This document shows, piece after piece, positions 1 to 7,750 of a stretch of DNA of 56,683 bases. The notes under the pieces are model-generated. The model was not told where the DNA came from and ran no database searches. It saw only the letters and a list, made by a program, of their open reading frames with translations. The translations under genes were made by a program, and so were the position numbers. The stretch comes from an uncultured Candidatus Actinomarina sp. (GTDB lineage Bacteria; Actinomycetota; Acidimicrobiia; Actinomarinales; Actinomarinaceae). Every line of letters begins with the position of its first letter. The first letter of the stretch is position 1. Location of the stretch: assembly GCA_902571385.1 (NCBI GenBank), contig CACGBK010000002.1, positions 1 to 56,683 of the forward strand. Direction: 5' to 3'.

Positions 1-1002
1 GCAAAACTCTATTTTGCAGGAGATATACCAACCGAGGTTCATGGTCGAGTAGAGTATGCCTTTTCTATAATTCAAGAAAAACTTGGAAAATATCCTGTTG
101 AAATTTATTTTGTAGGAACTGATGAAAATGAAAAAGATAATTTATCCAATCTTTTTTGTACTAATCGGGAAGAGGCCGGTAATTTTGATCCAAATGACCT
201 CCGATTTAATTTTCGAGATTTTGACGACTGTATGAATTTTATTGATGAAAGATATTTTTCAGAGTACCTTCGAAGTGGTCTAGAAACCGAACAGAGAGGA
301 TATCAAGCCAGTGGAAATAAAGGTCATAATGGTCAATTTGAACAAAGGTACCATTTGCTTGTTTGGTCAAAACCAATAGGCTTCGAAGTTGAAAATGGTG
401 AGGGGTACAACATAGAATTTAGAGGGGTGTTCCATGAATATTGGCATGTATTTCAAATGGCTCATATGGATTTTTACATTTGTTCTGATAAAGATGTTCG
501 ATCAACATGTAATTTTGATTTTGATTCTATTGATTATCTTGTTGGGGGTACGTGGCTTCAAGAAGGAACGGCAGTATTTAAAGAAATAACGATTTTACAA
601 GAGCAAATTAAGATAGGCAATCTTAAAAATATTCAAGAAGACATATTTCAAGATTTTAATAATCAATATTTTGATGGACAAAGAGTAATGGAGCAGTGTC
701 CAGGAATGTCAATAAGAGACATAACCTATAGAGATCCATGTAGCCGTGCTGTTTATGGATGGGGAGCTTGGGCAGCTGCTTATCTAACTCATAAAGTAAA
801 TGATCCTTATATTTTTGAAAATGTTTATTATCCAGAATTAAAAAAATTAGGTGATCCAGAACTTGTATTCGCTAATACATTTGGCATGACAAGAGATGAA
901 TTTTTTGCTGATTTCGATTCATGGATCTATCTATCAGAGGAGGAAAGAAAAATTGTAATTCCTACTGTGGAAGAAAACACAGGTAGGCTGTACTACCCTT
1001 AA
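1..1002 (+). CDS. Gluzincin-like zinc metallopeptidase, 5' end outside window
   Basis: The frame is open from base 1, so the gene starts upstream of the window; the first internal ATG (232) is not the start. An HExxH motif (HEYWH, bases 433-447) is followed about 43 residues later by WLQEGTA, whose glutamate would be the third zinc ligand, as in Peptidase_MA-like gluzincins (WxxEGxA). It aligns with the gene at 1798 around both motifs and in the C-terminal stretch (FGMTRDEFFADFDSWI here, FGMGSDQLISEFDEWI there), so the two are paralogues. The paralogue is a lipoprotein, so an extracytoplasmic location is likely here too, but the N-terminus is not visible. Substrate is unknown. Confidence 0.7.
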   Translation, partial: AKLYFAGDIPTEVHGRVEYAFSIIQEKLGKYPVEIYFVGTDENEKDNLSNLFCTNREEAGNFDPNDLRFNFRDFDDCMNFIDERYFSEYLRSGLETEQRGYQASGNKGHNGQFEQRYHLLVWSKPIGFEVENGEGYNIEFRGVFHEYWHVFQMAHMDFYICSDKDVRSTCNFDFDSIDYLVGGTWLQEGTAVFKEITILQEQIKIGNLKNIQEDIFQDFNNQYFDGQRVMEQCPGMSIRDITYRDPCSRAVYGWGAWAAAYLTHKVNDPYIFENVYYPELKKLGDPELVFANTFGMTRDEFFADFDSWIYLSEEERKIVIPTVEENTGRLYYP

Positions 1003-1026
1003 AAAATAAGACCTCCCTATTAATTT

Positions 1027-1692
1027 ATGAAAGACATAAGAATCACTGAAAATCATCCTGTTAGAAGGAGATATATCTTAGGACCCCTAGGAAGATTTAT
1101 TTTAAAACTAATTAATTGGGACATAATTGGAAACCTACCTGATAAAAAAAGAATTATTATAGCCTCGGCTCCCCACTCATCTAGCTTTGACAGCATTTAT
1201 GCTTTTTTTGTATGTTTAGCCTCAGATTTAAGATTCTTTTTTTTGGGATCTATTTCAATGTTTTCAAGAATTGTTATTCCAATTCCTTTCCAGAAGAATC
1301 CTGATAAATTAGGAATCCCACATCCTTTTGGCTTTATACAAAAAAGAGTGATGTTAAATTTTGGGGGGATACCCGTATGGAGGACAAAATCACAAGGGGT
1401 CACGCAACAAGTTATAGATCAACTTAAAACAAAAGATAAGTTTATCTTGTATTTAACTGTTGAAGGACTCATGCACACTAATCAAACAATTAAAAGTGGT
1501 TTTTATTATCTTGGTAAAGAGTTAGATGCAATTGTTGTTCCAACAAAAATTGACTACAAAAATAGAAGATTTGAACTTATGGAAGAATATAATCTCACAG
1601 ACTCGTTAGAAAATGACAAAAATGCATTGATGGAAATATATCATATGGTTGAAGGTAGAAATAAAACTTTTTTCAAGCCAGAGAGTAACTAA
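1027..1692 (+). CDS. PlsC-like 1-acylglycerol-3-phosphate acyltransferase family protein
   Basis: 221 aa. An HX4D acyltransferase motif (PHSSSFDS, H50-D55) follows a hydrophobic strand IIIASA; later blocks are GGIPVWRT (about 114-121) and a modified EGTR block, VEGLMHTNQTIKSGFYYLG (about 146-164), leading to IVVPTKIDY. This order is that of PlsC-type enzymes that acylate lysophosphatidate or related acceptors at the membrane face. The arginine of EGTR is not conserved (EGLM), so the substrate may differ from classical PlsC. It lies 24 bp after the truncated peptidase gene and overlaps a possible small membrane gene. Confidence 0.7.
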   Translation: MKDIRITENHPVRRRYILGPLGRFILKLINWDIIGNLPDKKRIIIASAPHSSSFDSIYAFFVCLASDLRFFFLGSISMFSRIVIPIPFQKNPDKLGIPHPFGFIQKRVMLNFGGIPVWRTKSQGVTQQVIDQLKTKDKFILYLTVEGLMHTNQTIKSGFYYLGKELDAIVVPTKIDYKNRRFELMEEYNLTDSLENDKNALMEIYHMVEGRNKTFFKPESN

Positions 1693-1831
1693 ATTGTTAG
1701 TCATTTTTCTTATAATTATTGCTTCTATTTTTCTGATAGGCAATTTCCCTAATCTTTCGATTTTTATTGGTATTATTGGTGTAGTTTTAGGAGTTAATTG
1801 GTTAATAAAAAACAGCAAATATTACGAATAA
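1649..1831 (+). CDS. Possible small membrane protein (60 aa)
   Basis: A 60-residue frame with one or two hydrophobic segments (LLVIFLIIIASIFLIG and LSIFIGIIGVVLGV). It overlaps the acyltransferase end by 44 bp and the next lipoprotein gene by 34 bp. A TTG at 1694, just after the acyltransferase stop, would give a shorter protein without the polar N-terminus. Hydrophobic AT-rich frames can arise by chance, but this one fills the gap between two genes and keeps membrane-protein character throughout. No family recognised. Confidence 0.35.
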   Translation: MKVEIKLFSSQRVTKLLVIFLIIIASIFLIGNFPNLSIFIGIIGVVLGVNWLIKNSKYYE

Positions 1832-2943
1832 ATAAATTAATATTATTTCTTTTAATTTTCTCTTTTTGTGGAGGAGGATCCGAGACTTCTGGAACCGTAG
1901 AAGAAGTTCAAGACACAACTACAACAACAGATGTTCAAGACACAACTACAACAACAGATGTTCAAGACACAACTACAACCACAGAAGTTCAAGACACAAC
2001 TACAACCACAGAAGTTCAAGACACAACTACAACAACAGAAGTTCAAGACACAAGCACATTTGGAACCTGGGCAAATGTTAAAGGCCCTCCAATGATCTAC
2101 GCGGCTTCGGATGTATCTCAATCAACTATTGATAAAACTTTAAAGTGGTACCAGATAGCTTCTTCAGCATGGGGAGAATTTGGTCCAGCCGAAATATGGA
2201 TTGTTGGAAACAGTAAAGAGACAGTATCAGACTTAGAAGATCTTTGGTGTGATATTAGAACAGAAAAAGATACAAAATGGAACAAAGAATGGGATTGTGC
2301 AAATGAGTATTGGTCACCATTTGCTAGATATGTTGATGATGGAGGAGCAGCTGTTTCAACATATTATCGAGACTATATTGATTATCACTTCTTTCTTGTA
2401 ACTATGGGTCCAAAATATCCTTCTCCAGACGAAGATGATTACAAAGTTGTTACTATGCATGAGTATTTTCACATTTATCAACATGCACATATATCAAATA
2501 TTGACGATGAGGGCCCTAGTAGTGCTATACGTGACGAAAAAATGGGTGGTGCTGACAAACCATGGTTCGCAGAAGGTGGAGCAGAGTACATGGCACAACT
2601 TTTATATTCAAGGCAACCTAATGTCAGGTCCAACTATTTAAAAGAAATTATGGACAGAAAAGCTTACAGTATTGGAGAGTATCTTGATTATGGAAAACCT
2701 TTAAAAGACCTTACTTATAGTGATCCAGTACAAACCTATGATATAGGTACTTGGCTAGTTGCATATATAGTGGATAAAGTTGGAGAAGAAACTTTTAGGG
2801 TTAATTTTTACAGAGATCTTGATGGCCTTGGATTCGAAGAATCATTTAAAAAACATTTTGGTATGGGAAGCGATCAATTAATCAGTGAATTTGACGAATG
2901 GATCAAGCAACCTGTAGATGAATTATTAAAAATCATACCTTAA
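1798..2943 (+). CDS. Surface lipoprotein with repeat linker and gluzincin-like metallopeptidase domain
   Basis: The start is a TTG preceded by AGGAG. Residues about 10-25 form a signal peptide ending FSFCGGGS, a probable lipobox cysteine although F at -1 is atypical. Residues about 37-81 are five copies of a 9-residue VQDTTTTT(D/E) unit, a flexible wall-spanning linker. The catalytic-type domain carries HEYFH (H221, E222, H225) and WFAEGGAEY (E259 the likely third zinc ligand). It is the paralogue of the truncated gene at 1-1002. The natural role is probably an anchored extracellular peptidase; the substrate cannot be told. Confidence 0.75.
   Translation: MVNKKQQILRINKLILFLLIFSFCGGGSETSGTVEEVQDTTTTTDVQDTTTTTDVQDTTTTTEVQDTTTTTEVQDTTTTTEVQDTSTFGTWANVKGPPMIYAASDVSQSTIDKTLKWYQIASSAWGEFGPAEIWIVGNSKETVSDLEDLWCDIRTEKDTKWNKEWDCANEYWSPFARYVDDGGAAVSTYYRDYIDYHFFLVTMGPKYPSPDEDDYKVVTMHEYFHIYQHAHISNIDDEGPSSAIRDEKMGGADKPWFAEGGAEYMAQLLYSRQPNVRSNYLKEIMDRKAYSIGEYLDYGKPLKDLTYSDPVQTYDIGTWLVAYIVDKVGEETFRVNFYRDLDGLGFEESFKKHFGMGSDQLISEFDEWIKQPVDELLKIIP
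1906..2055 (+). repeat. 27-bp tandem repeat (five full units plus partial) in lipoprotein linker
   Basis: Units begin at 1906, 1933, 1960, 1987 and 2014, with a partial sixth at 2041; each starts GTTCAAGACACAA. The 27-bp period encodes VQDTTTTT plus D or E. Copies differ only at a few third positions (ACAACA versus ACCACA; GAT versus GAA), so they were amplified recently or are kept homogeneous. Copy number is likely to vary between relatives by slippage or recombination. Confidence 0.95.
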
Positions 2944-3161
2944 CGATATTTGTCAAAAAAGCCTTTTTTGTAAGCATAGAATGCTGCTGCACTCAGAATT
3001 ATTCCAGAAAAAAATGGGGGGATTCTTACAAGAAATAAAAGAAAGGCGATACCAGCAATTGCGTAATCAACATACCTCCAAAATTTTTTAGATAATTTCG
3101 GAATAAGATTAAATGTCCTTAATACAAGAATTATCGAAACAGCAGCTATTAGATAATACAT
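2940..3161 (-). CDS. Small two-to-three-helix membrane protein, unknown
   Basis: 73 aa, convergent with the lipoprotein gene (4 bp overlap at the stops). Hydrophobic segments: an N-terminal one (YYLIAAVSIILVL), a central one (AIAGIAFLLFLV) and a third (GIILSAAAFYAY), with a basic C-terminal tail. TATAAT lies immediately before the ATG on this strand. No family recognised. Confidence 0.5.
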   Translation of the reverse strand: MYYLIAAVSIILVLRTFNLIPKLSKKFWRYVDYAIAGIAFLLFLVRIPPFFSGIILSAAAFYAYKKGFFDKYR

Positions 3162-3201
3162 ATTATAAATTAAAGCACTTCACGAATTACAATCAAGTTA
3201 C

Positions 3202-4047
3202 ATGAGTAAGGTTGTTGTTATCACGGGTGCAAATTCAGGGATTGGACTTGCAGCTGCGAAACTATATGAGAGCAATGGTTATTTTGTTGTTCTTGGTTGT
3301 AGAGATGAAAAAAAAGGTCTATCAACAGAGAAAGAAATTGGAAAAAAATCAAAATTTTTAAAAATAGATATGACTGACTATGAAAGTATCAACAACTTTT
3401 ATAACAACCTAAAAGCAGAATTTGATAAAGTAGATATTTTTTATAGCAATGCAGGAATCATGTATGTTCCTTTTTCAATAACTAAAGAAGGACATGAATC
3501 AACCCTTGGTACAAATTATTTTGGCTCTTCATATTTAACCCTTAAAATGCTAGATCTTATGAAAGATGTAAATAATTCAAGAATTATTCAAATTTCAAGC
3601 ATCGCCATGTATTTTATAAAAGAGATGAAATACGAAGGGTTAGAAGATGAAACCATATATAGTCCGTGGACTTGGTACAACTACTCAAATCTTTATAGAA
3701 CAATGTTTTCATTTGAGCTTGATAGAAAAATAAATCAACTCGAAACAGACGTTGTAGTTGTACACCCTGGTGTTACTAGATCAAGACTTTACAGACGAAG
3801 TAAACCAACTTTAGGTTATAGGATTATTGATAAATTTAAAACTAATGTGTCAACCGGTGTAGCTCCTGTTATCGAAGCCAGTACAACTCGTTCACTAAAA
3901 AAAGAAAAAGTTTATGCACCAAGAATTATCCATCAATATGGAAAACCTTCAACCTATAAGGCAAACAAACTTGCCTATAACCTTCAAGAGAGAGAAGCAT
4001 TATGGAACTATACTTTAGATAAAATAGGGATGAAAGATATCTTGTGA
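3202..4047 (+). CDS. Short-chain dehydrogenase/reductase, catalytic Lys apparently missing
   Basis: 281 aa. The Rossmann nucleotide-binding motif TGANSGIG is at residues 8-15, the SNAG form of the NNAG motif near 82-85, and the catalytic-type serine in QISS near 132-133. The family layout resembles retinol-dehydrogenase-like SDRs (YxxSKLAN), but here the block is YNYSNLYRTMF (159-169): the YxxxK lysine is Asn163. Either catalysis uses another residue or the protein has lost oxidoreductase activity. The stop overlaps the cutA start by 4 bp, so the two are probably co-transcribed. Substrate unknown. Confidence 0.8.
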   Translation: MSKVVVITGANSGIGLAAAKLYESNGYFVVLGCRDEKKGLSTEKEIGKKSKFLKIDMTDYESINNFYNNLKAEFDKVDIFYSNAGIMYVPFSITKEGHESTLGTNYFGSSYLTLKMLDLMKDVNNSRIIQISSIAMYFIKEMKYEGLEDETIYSPWTWYNYSNLYRTMFSFELDRKINQLETDVVVVHPGVTRSRLYRRSKPTLGYRIIDKFKTNVSTGVAPVIEASTTRSLKKEKVYAPRIIHQYGKPSTYKANKLAYNLQEREALWNYTLDKIGMKDIL

Positions 4048-4349
4048 TAATAATTCAAACAACAATTGGATCAGAAGAGGACGCAAGAGAGTTAACAAAT
4101 TATCTTGTCAACAAACAACTTATTGCATGTGGGACCTTTACTAAGATTCAATCCATTTACAAATGGGAAGAGGAAATCCAACAAGAATCTGAATATGAAA
4201 TTAATCTTTACTCAAAAGAGTCGCTACATGATCAGTTGATTGAAACATTAAAAGAAAAGCACACCTATGAACTTCCAAAGATTACTTCGATAAAACCCAC
4301 TTATACCTTGCCTGAATATGATGATTGGGTGAATAAAGAAACTATTTAA
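4044..4349 (+). CDS. cutA: CutA1 family divalent-cation tolerance protein
   Basis: 101 aa, the normal CutA length. GTG start overlaps the TGA of the SDR. Family blocks are visible: an N-terminal IIIQTTIGSEEDARELTNYL strand-helix, the LIACGTF segment, IYKWEEEIQQESEYEINLYSK, the HTYELPKITSI core and a terminal W in DDWV. CutA forms ferredoxin-like trimers; its physiological role in bacteria is still poorly defined despite the copper-tolerance name. It converges with the DinB gene, overlapping by 4 bp. Confidence 0.9.
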   Translation: MIIIQTTIGSEEDARELTNYLVNKQLIACGTFTKIQSIYKWEEEIQQESEYEINLYSKESLHDQLIETLKEKHTYELPKITSIKPTYTLPEYDDWVNKETI

Positions 4350-4828
4350 TTATTGTCTCGAAGATATCCAAAAATACTATATTCATCGAGATTTATACTT
4401 CTCTCGTTATTTTTATCCAAAGCAGCAACTATTTGAGCTCTATGTTCTGTGGCGTGAAATATCATCATAGATAATATAACTGAGACTTTTCCAGAACTTT
4501 CTCCCTTTGACGTCTCAAATGTAACCTCTTCATCTTCTCTATAAACTTGTTCAATTAAACTTTTATCAATTTTTTCAAGTTCTGACATCAGGTCATCAAT
4601 TAAGTTGGGACTATCTAAGTCAAATTCAAATTTTGAAAATGGTTTACTCATGAGTCTCTGACTATAAAGATAAGAAGCAGCAACTATATGAACCATTATT
4701 GTTCTAACTGTCCATTCTTTATCAACAACGAAATAGTCAAGGACTTCAGGGTCAAGGTTTTTTACTTCTTTGTAAATTTCTTGATTTGCCCATGCCATGT
4801 GTTTTGCTAAAAGTTCAAGAGATATCAT
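4346..4828 (-). CDS. DinB-family four-helix metalloprotein
   Basis: 160 aa. The DinB/mycothiol-transferase-like fold is suggested by the start LLAKHMAWANQEIY and the metal-ligand pattern H47 (VHIVAAS), H125 and H129 (FHATEHRAQI). In actinobacteria, members of this superfamily include mycothiol-dependent transferases, but the substrate of this one cannot be assigned. It overlaps the next upstream gene (4825-5124) by 4 bp, indicating a two-gene unit. Confidence 0.8.
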   Translation of the reverse strand: MISLELLAKHMAWANQEIYKEVKNLDPEVLDYFVVDKEWTVRTIMVHIVAASYLYSQRLMSKPFSKFEFDLDSPNLIDDLMSELEKIDKSLIEQVYREDEEVTFETSKGESSGKVSVILSMMIFHATEHRAQIVAALDKNNERSINLDEYSIFGYLRDNN

Positions 4829-5124
4829 TCTTCTGACTCAAGTCTATTTAATCTTGTCTGAATATCATCTATTTTTTTGGAAAGTTCTTGAATGTCATCA
4901 ACATTTTTTGCAGACCTTAAATATCGATCATTTTGCCACTTTAAACCCCATCTAGTTAGGCCGATACTAAAAGCACCAAGTGGAACTACAACAAACAGGC
5001 CAGAAAGTTCACGACTAAACGCTACACCTAAAAACATAAATCCAAAAAGTAAATACATAAATGTCATGATTACTCTTTCTAACGTTCTAGTAACTTTTTT
5101 TTCTTTTGTTTGTTCAGAACTCAT
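4825..5124 (-). CDS. Small membrane protein with C-terminal coiled coil, unknown
   Basis: 99 aa. A charged N-terminus is followed by two hydrophobic helices (about 19-36 and 42-58). The C-terminal 30 residues (IQELSKKIDDIQTRLNRLE) have heptad spacing typical of a coiled coil. It is upstream of and overlaps the DinB gene and is divergent from the arsenate reductase gene, with a 33-bp gap. No family recognised. Confidence 0.6.
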   Translation of the reverse strand: MSSEQTKEKKVTRTLERVIMTFMYLLFGFMFLGVAFSRELSGLFVVVPLGAFSIGLTRWGLKWQNDRYLRSAKNVDDIQELSKKIDDIQTRLNRLESEE

Positions 5125-5145
5125 ACTTAAAGAATACTCATGATT

Positions 5146-5151
5146 TAATAT
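5146..5151 (+). promoter_or_regulatory. -10 box for leaderless arsC transcript
   Basis: TAATAT ends 6 nt before the ATG at 5158, so transcription would start at or beside the A of the start codon. No Shine-Dalgarno sequence is present. Confidence 0.5.
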
Positions 5152-5157
5152 AGAATC

Positions 5158-5562
5158 ATGAAAATTATTGTCTTGTGTACAGGGAATTCATGTAGGTCTC
5201 AAATTGCTGAAGGATTGCTCAGATCAAAATTTCCAGCTTATGAGATATACTCCGCAGGAACAAAACCAGAAATCAATGTAAATCCTTATGCAATAAGAGC
5301 AATGAAGGAAATAAATATTGATATATCAGAGAATTATCCAAAATTAGTAGATGACTTTGTTGATCAAGATTTTGATTATGTTTTAACAGTTTGTGATTCT
5401 GCAAATGAAATTTGTCCAACATTCCATAATGCAAAAAATAAGATACATAACTCTTTTGAAGACCCGAGCAAAGAATCATATGAATCAGATACACACGCCA
5501 TGGATATCTACAATCAAACGGTTAATGATATAGGTACTTGGATTGATCAATTAGATTTTTAA
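5158..5562 (+). CDS. arsC: Arsenate reductase, LMW-PTP-fold (thioredoxin-type) ArsC
   Basis: 134 aa, full length. The CX5R phosphate loop is CTGNSCR (C7-R13). The resolving cysteines C79 and C86 lie in VCDSANEIC; spacing 7/79/86 matches the 10/82/89 triad known for the S. aureus pI258 enzyme, which separates ArsC from plain tyrosine phosphatases. The general acid is probably D102 (EDPSK). It would reduce arsenate to arsenite in the cytoplasm using thioredoxin. No ars efflux genes are next to it. Probably leaderless. Confidence 0.85.
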   Translation: MKIIVLCTGNSCRSQIAEGLLRSKFPAYEIYSAGTKPEINVNPYAIRAMKEINIDISENYPKLVDDFVDQDFDYVLTVCDSANEICPTFHNAKNKIHNSFEDPSKESYESDTHAMDIYNQTVNDIGTWIDQLDF

Positions 5563-6527
5563 GTCAAATATTTTTCAGTTCTGTAAAGTTTGAAAAATGA
5601 AAACGTAGCAGCTGAACATAATAAATGCCATATCATATGAGCTTGCAACCATGAGTCGGGGTTACACCAAGGATGATCTGGAACTCCTGTTTCCCAAATA
5701 AGCAACGCACCAAAGAATGAGAGAAATCCTAAGAAAAACCAAGGAGAGTACTTTATCTCTGAGGGCTTTTTTAAGTTTGGAATTAATGCAGGGGAAAAGT
5801 ATAGAAGCATCTCCCAATTATTTTGGAAGTCTTGAAAAGAATCTAATACAGGACTGCCAAATAGTTGTTGAATAATTAATACAGAAATACCTGAACTGAT
5901 TCTTCCATATATGTTTGGAAATTTTACAACAATCTCTGTGGCAATCCAGAGGCCAATGCTCAATTCAAACAAACTAATTCCAACACCAAATCCTCCACCT
6001 AAAAACCATGAGTCAAGGGCATATAACGTTACTAGTAAGAAATATAGGGTCAAATATATTCTCGTTGAAAAACCAATTAGTTTTTTTAAGTTATAAATCC
6101 ATAAAATAATTATGTACATAATCATTGATAAGTTATCAAGCCATGCCCCAAATTCTGTGTTTGTACCATGCATTGCCATCGAGCCGGGACCTAAAAAAGT
6201 TGAGGCTCCAGCATAGATCACTGCAATACTAGATGAGCCAAACATTGTGATTCCTTTTTCAGACGTTGCATCTTGAGACAGCTTATAAAACATATAAAGA
6301 CCTACAAATATAAAACCCAAGTTACCTAATGTATTTGAAGGCTCTCTTAGCAATCCATCGCTTACTCGTTCGCACCATCTTGAAACCTGACCAACAGCAT
6401 TTTCGTTCGAAGCTCTATCACCCCAGCCATCTAAACCAAACAGAATATAAATAGTAAAAAATCCTAAGACAGAATAGATCGCAACTTTTAGAGGGAAAAA
6501 ATTATTTAATTTATTTTTTTGATTCAT
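5559..6527 (-). CDS. CREST/alkaline-ceramidase-like seven-helix membrane hydrolase
   Basis: About 322 aa, multiple hydrophobic helices. The motifs are those of the CREST superfamily: WCERVSDG followed by REPSNTLGN, then MHGTNTEFGAWLDNLSM (H and D candidates for zinc/catalysis), and a C-terminal AHMIWHLL with two His. These supply the expected Ser/His/Asp/His/His set. It could hydrolyse an amide- or ester-linked membrane lipid; ceramide itself is not assured. An earlier ATG at 6548 would add seven residues; the ATG at 6527 overlaps the end of the cystathionine gene less. Translation is probably coupled to that gene. Confidence 0.65.
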   Translation of the reverse strand: MNQKNKLNNFFPLKVAIYSVLGFFTIYILFGLDGWGDRASNENAVGQVSRWCERVSDGLLREPSNTLGNLGFIFVGLYMFYKLSQDATSEKGITMFGSSSIAVIYAGASTFLGPGSMAMHGTNTEFGAWLDNLSMIMYIIILWIYNLKKLIGFSTRIYLTLYFLLVTLYALDSWFLGGGFGVGISLFELSIGLWIATEIVVKFPNIYGRISSGISVLIIQQLFGSPVLDSFQDFQNNWEMLLYFSPALIPNLKKPSEIKYSPWFFLGFLSFFGALLIWETGVPDHPWCNPDSWLQAHMIWHLLCSAATFSFFKLYRTEKYLT

Positions 6528-7698
6528 CAAGAGATTTAATAGATGCATTTAATGATCTATCCATATCTGAAATAAGGTCTTCTATATTCTCAAGCCCTAC
6601 TGATATTCTAATTAGGTCATCAGGAGCTTCAGCATCTGTTCCAGCAGCTGAATCATGTGTCATTAATGAAGGAACTTCAATCAAAGACTCCACCCCACCT
6701 AAACTTACAGCTAATTTATATAAATCTAAATTATCAAATAATTTTTGTTTATCAATATGGTCCTCTGTATAAAAGCTAAGCATTCCACCAAAATAATCCA
6801 TTTGCTTTACAGCAATTTCATGATTTTTAAAATCTGTTAAGCCAGGATATTTCACTTCTTTTATGTGCTTAGAACTTGATAAATATTCAGCAAGTTCATG
6901 CGCATTTTTTGAATGTATCTGAATACGTGGTCCAAGTGTATACAGTCCTCTTTGAGCAAGATATGCATCAAAAGGAGACATTACGCCGCCACTTGCCTTT
7001 TGAACAAAATAGAGGTTCTCATGCAATTCAGGATCATTAGTTATTACAACTCCTCCAAGAGTATCACTATGTCCACCAATATATTTTGTAGTTGAGTGCA
7101 TAATAATGTCAACTCCGTGTTCAAAAGGTCTTGTTATAAATGGGGTAGAGAAGGTGCTGTCCGCCACAAGTATTGAATTATTTCGATGGACTATCTCGGC
7201 AATTGAAGAAATATCATAAAGATTAATGTTTGGATTGGATGGAGATTCTATCCAAACTAATTTTGTTTTTTCATTAATTAAACTTTCTAACTTATCTGTG
7301 TCATAAAAATTACAAAAATTTACTTCTATTCCACGTTTTGGTGCAATTTTTGAAAAAAATCTAGTTGTTCCCCCATATACTTCATCTGTAATAACAACAT
7401 TTTCTCCAGGTTCAATTAGTTCAGCAATCATTGTTACTGCAGCCATACCAGAAGCCATTGCAAATCCATGCATATTTTCATAGTCTTCAATGCCCTCTAA
7501 AGAAGCTATTGTTCTTTCAAATATCTCTCGAGTTGGATTTCCCATTCTCCCATAAAAATATTCTGATTCACCAGGCTCAGTATTTTCGAATGTCGTTGAC
7601 ATGTGTAATGGAGGCATAACATCTCCAGTTGGAAGTTCAAATTTTTTTTGAGTGTGAATTGCTCTTGTATTTATTCCATATTTTTTTGAATCAGCCAT
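6511..7698 (-). CDS. Cystathionine gamma-synthase/lyase-type PLP enzyme
   Basis: 395 aa, usual length for the Cys/Met metabolism PLP family. Visible: the YGRMGNPT phosphate-binding block (49-56), SGMAAV, the ESPSNPN block, the Asp of LVADSTFSTP (D180) and the PLP lysine K205 in HSTTKYIGGHSD. Members interconvert homoserine/cysteine/cystathionine or cleave cystathionine or methionine; sequence alone does not separate synthase from lyase. It is followed closely by the ceramidase-like gene and preceded by a P450 on the same strand (52-bp gap). Confidence 0.9.
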   Translation of the reverse strand: MADSKKYGINTRAIHTQKKFELPTGDVMPPLHMSTTFENTEPGESEYFYGRMGNPTREIFERTIASLEGIEDYENMHGFAMASGMAAVTMIAELIEPGENVVITDEVYGGTTRFFSKIAPKRGIEVNFCNFYDTDKLESLINEKTKLVWIESPSNPNINLYDISSIAEIVHRNNSILVADSTFSTPFITRPFEHGVDIIMHSTTKYIGGHSDTLGGVVITNDPELHENLYFVQKASGGVMSPFDAYLAQRGLYTLGPRIQIHSKNAHELAEYLSSSKHIKEVKYPGLTDFKNHEIAVKQMDYFGGMLSFYTEDHIDKQKLFDNLDLYKLAVSLGGVESLIEVPSLMTHDSAAGTDAEAPDDLIRISVGLENIEDLISDMDRSLNASIKSLDESKK

Positions 7699-7750
7699 GT
7701 TTAAATTTTAGATATGATTTAAGCTCAGTGCATTAATAATTATTTGTTTT

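Noticed and set aside
1906-2055. CRISPR array
   Set aside because: Contiguous repeats without spacers, in frame and protein-coding.
1852-2121. Cys-rich repeated ORF on the minus strand
   Set aside because: Shadow of the 27-bp tandem repeat; the plus-strand lipoprotein explains it.
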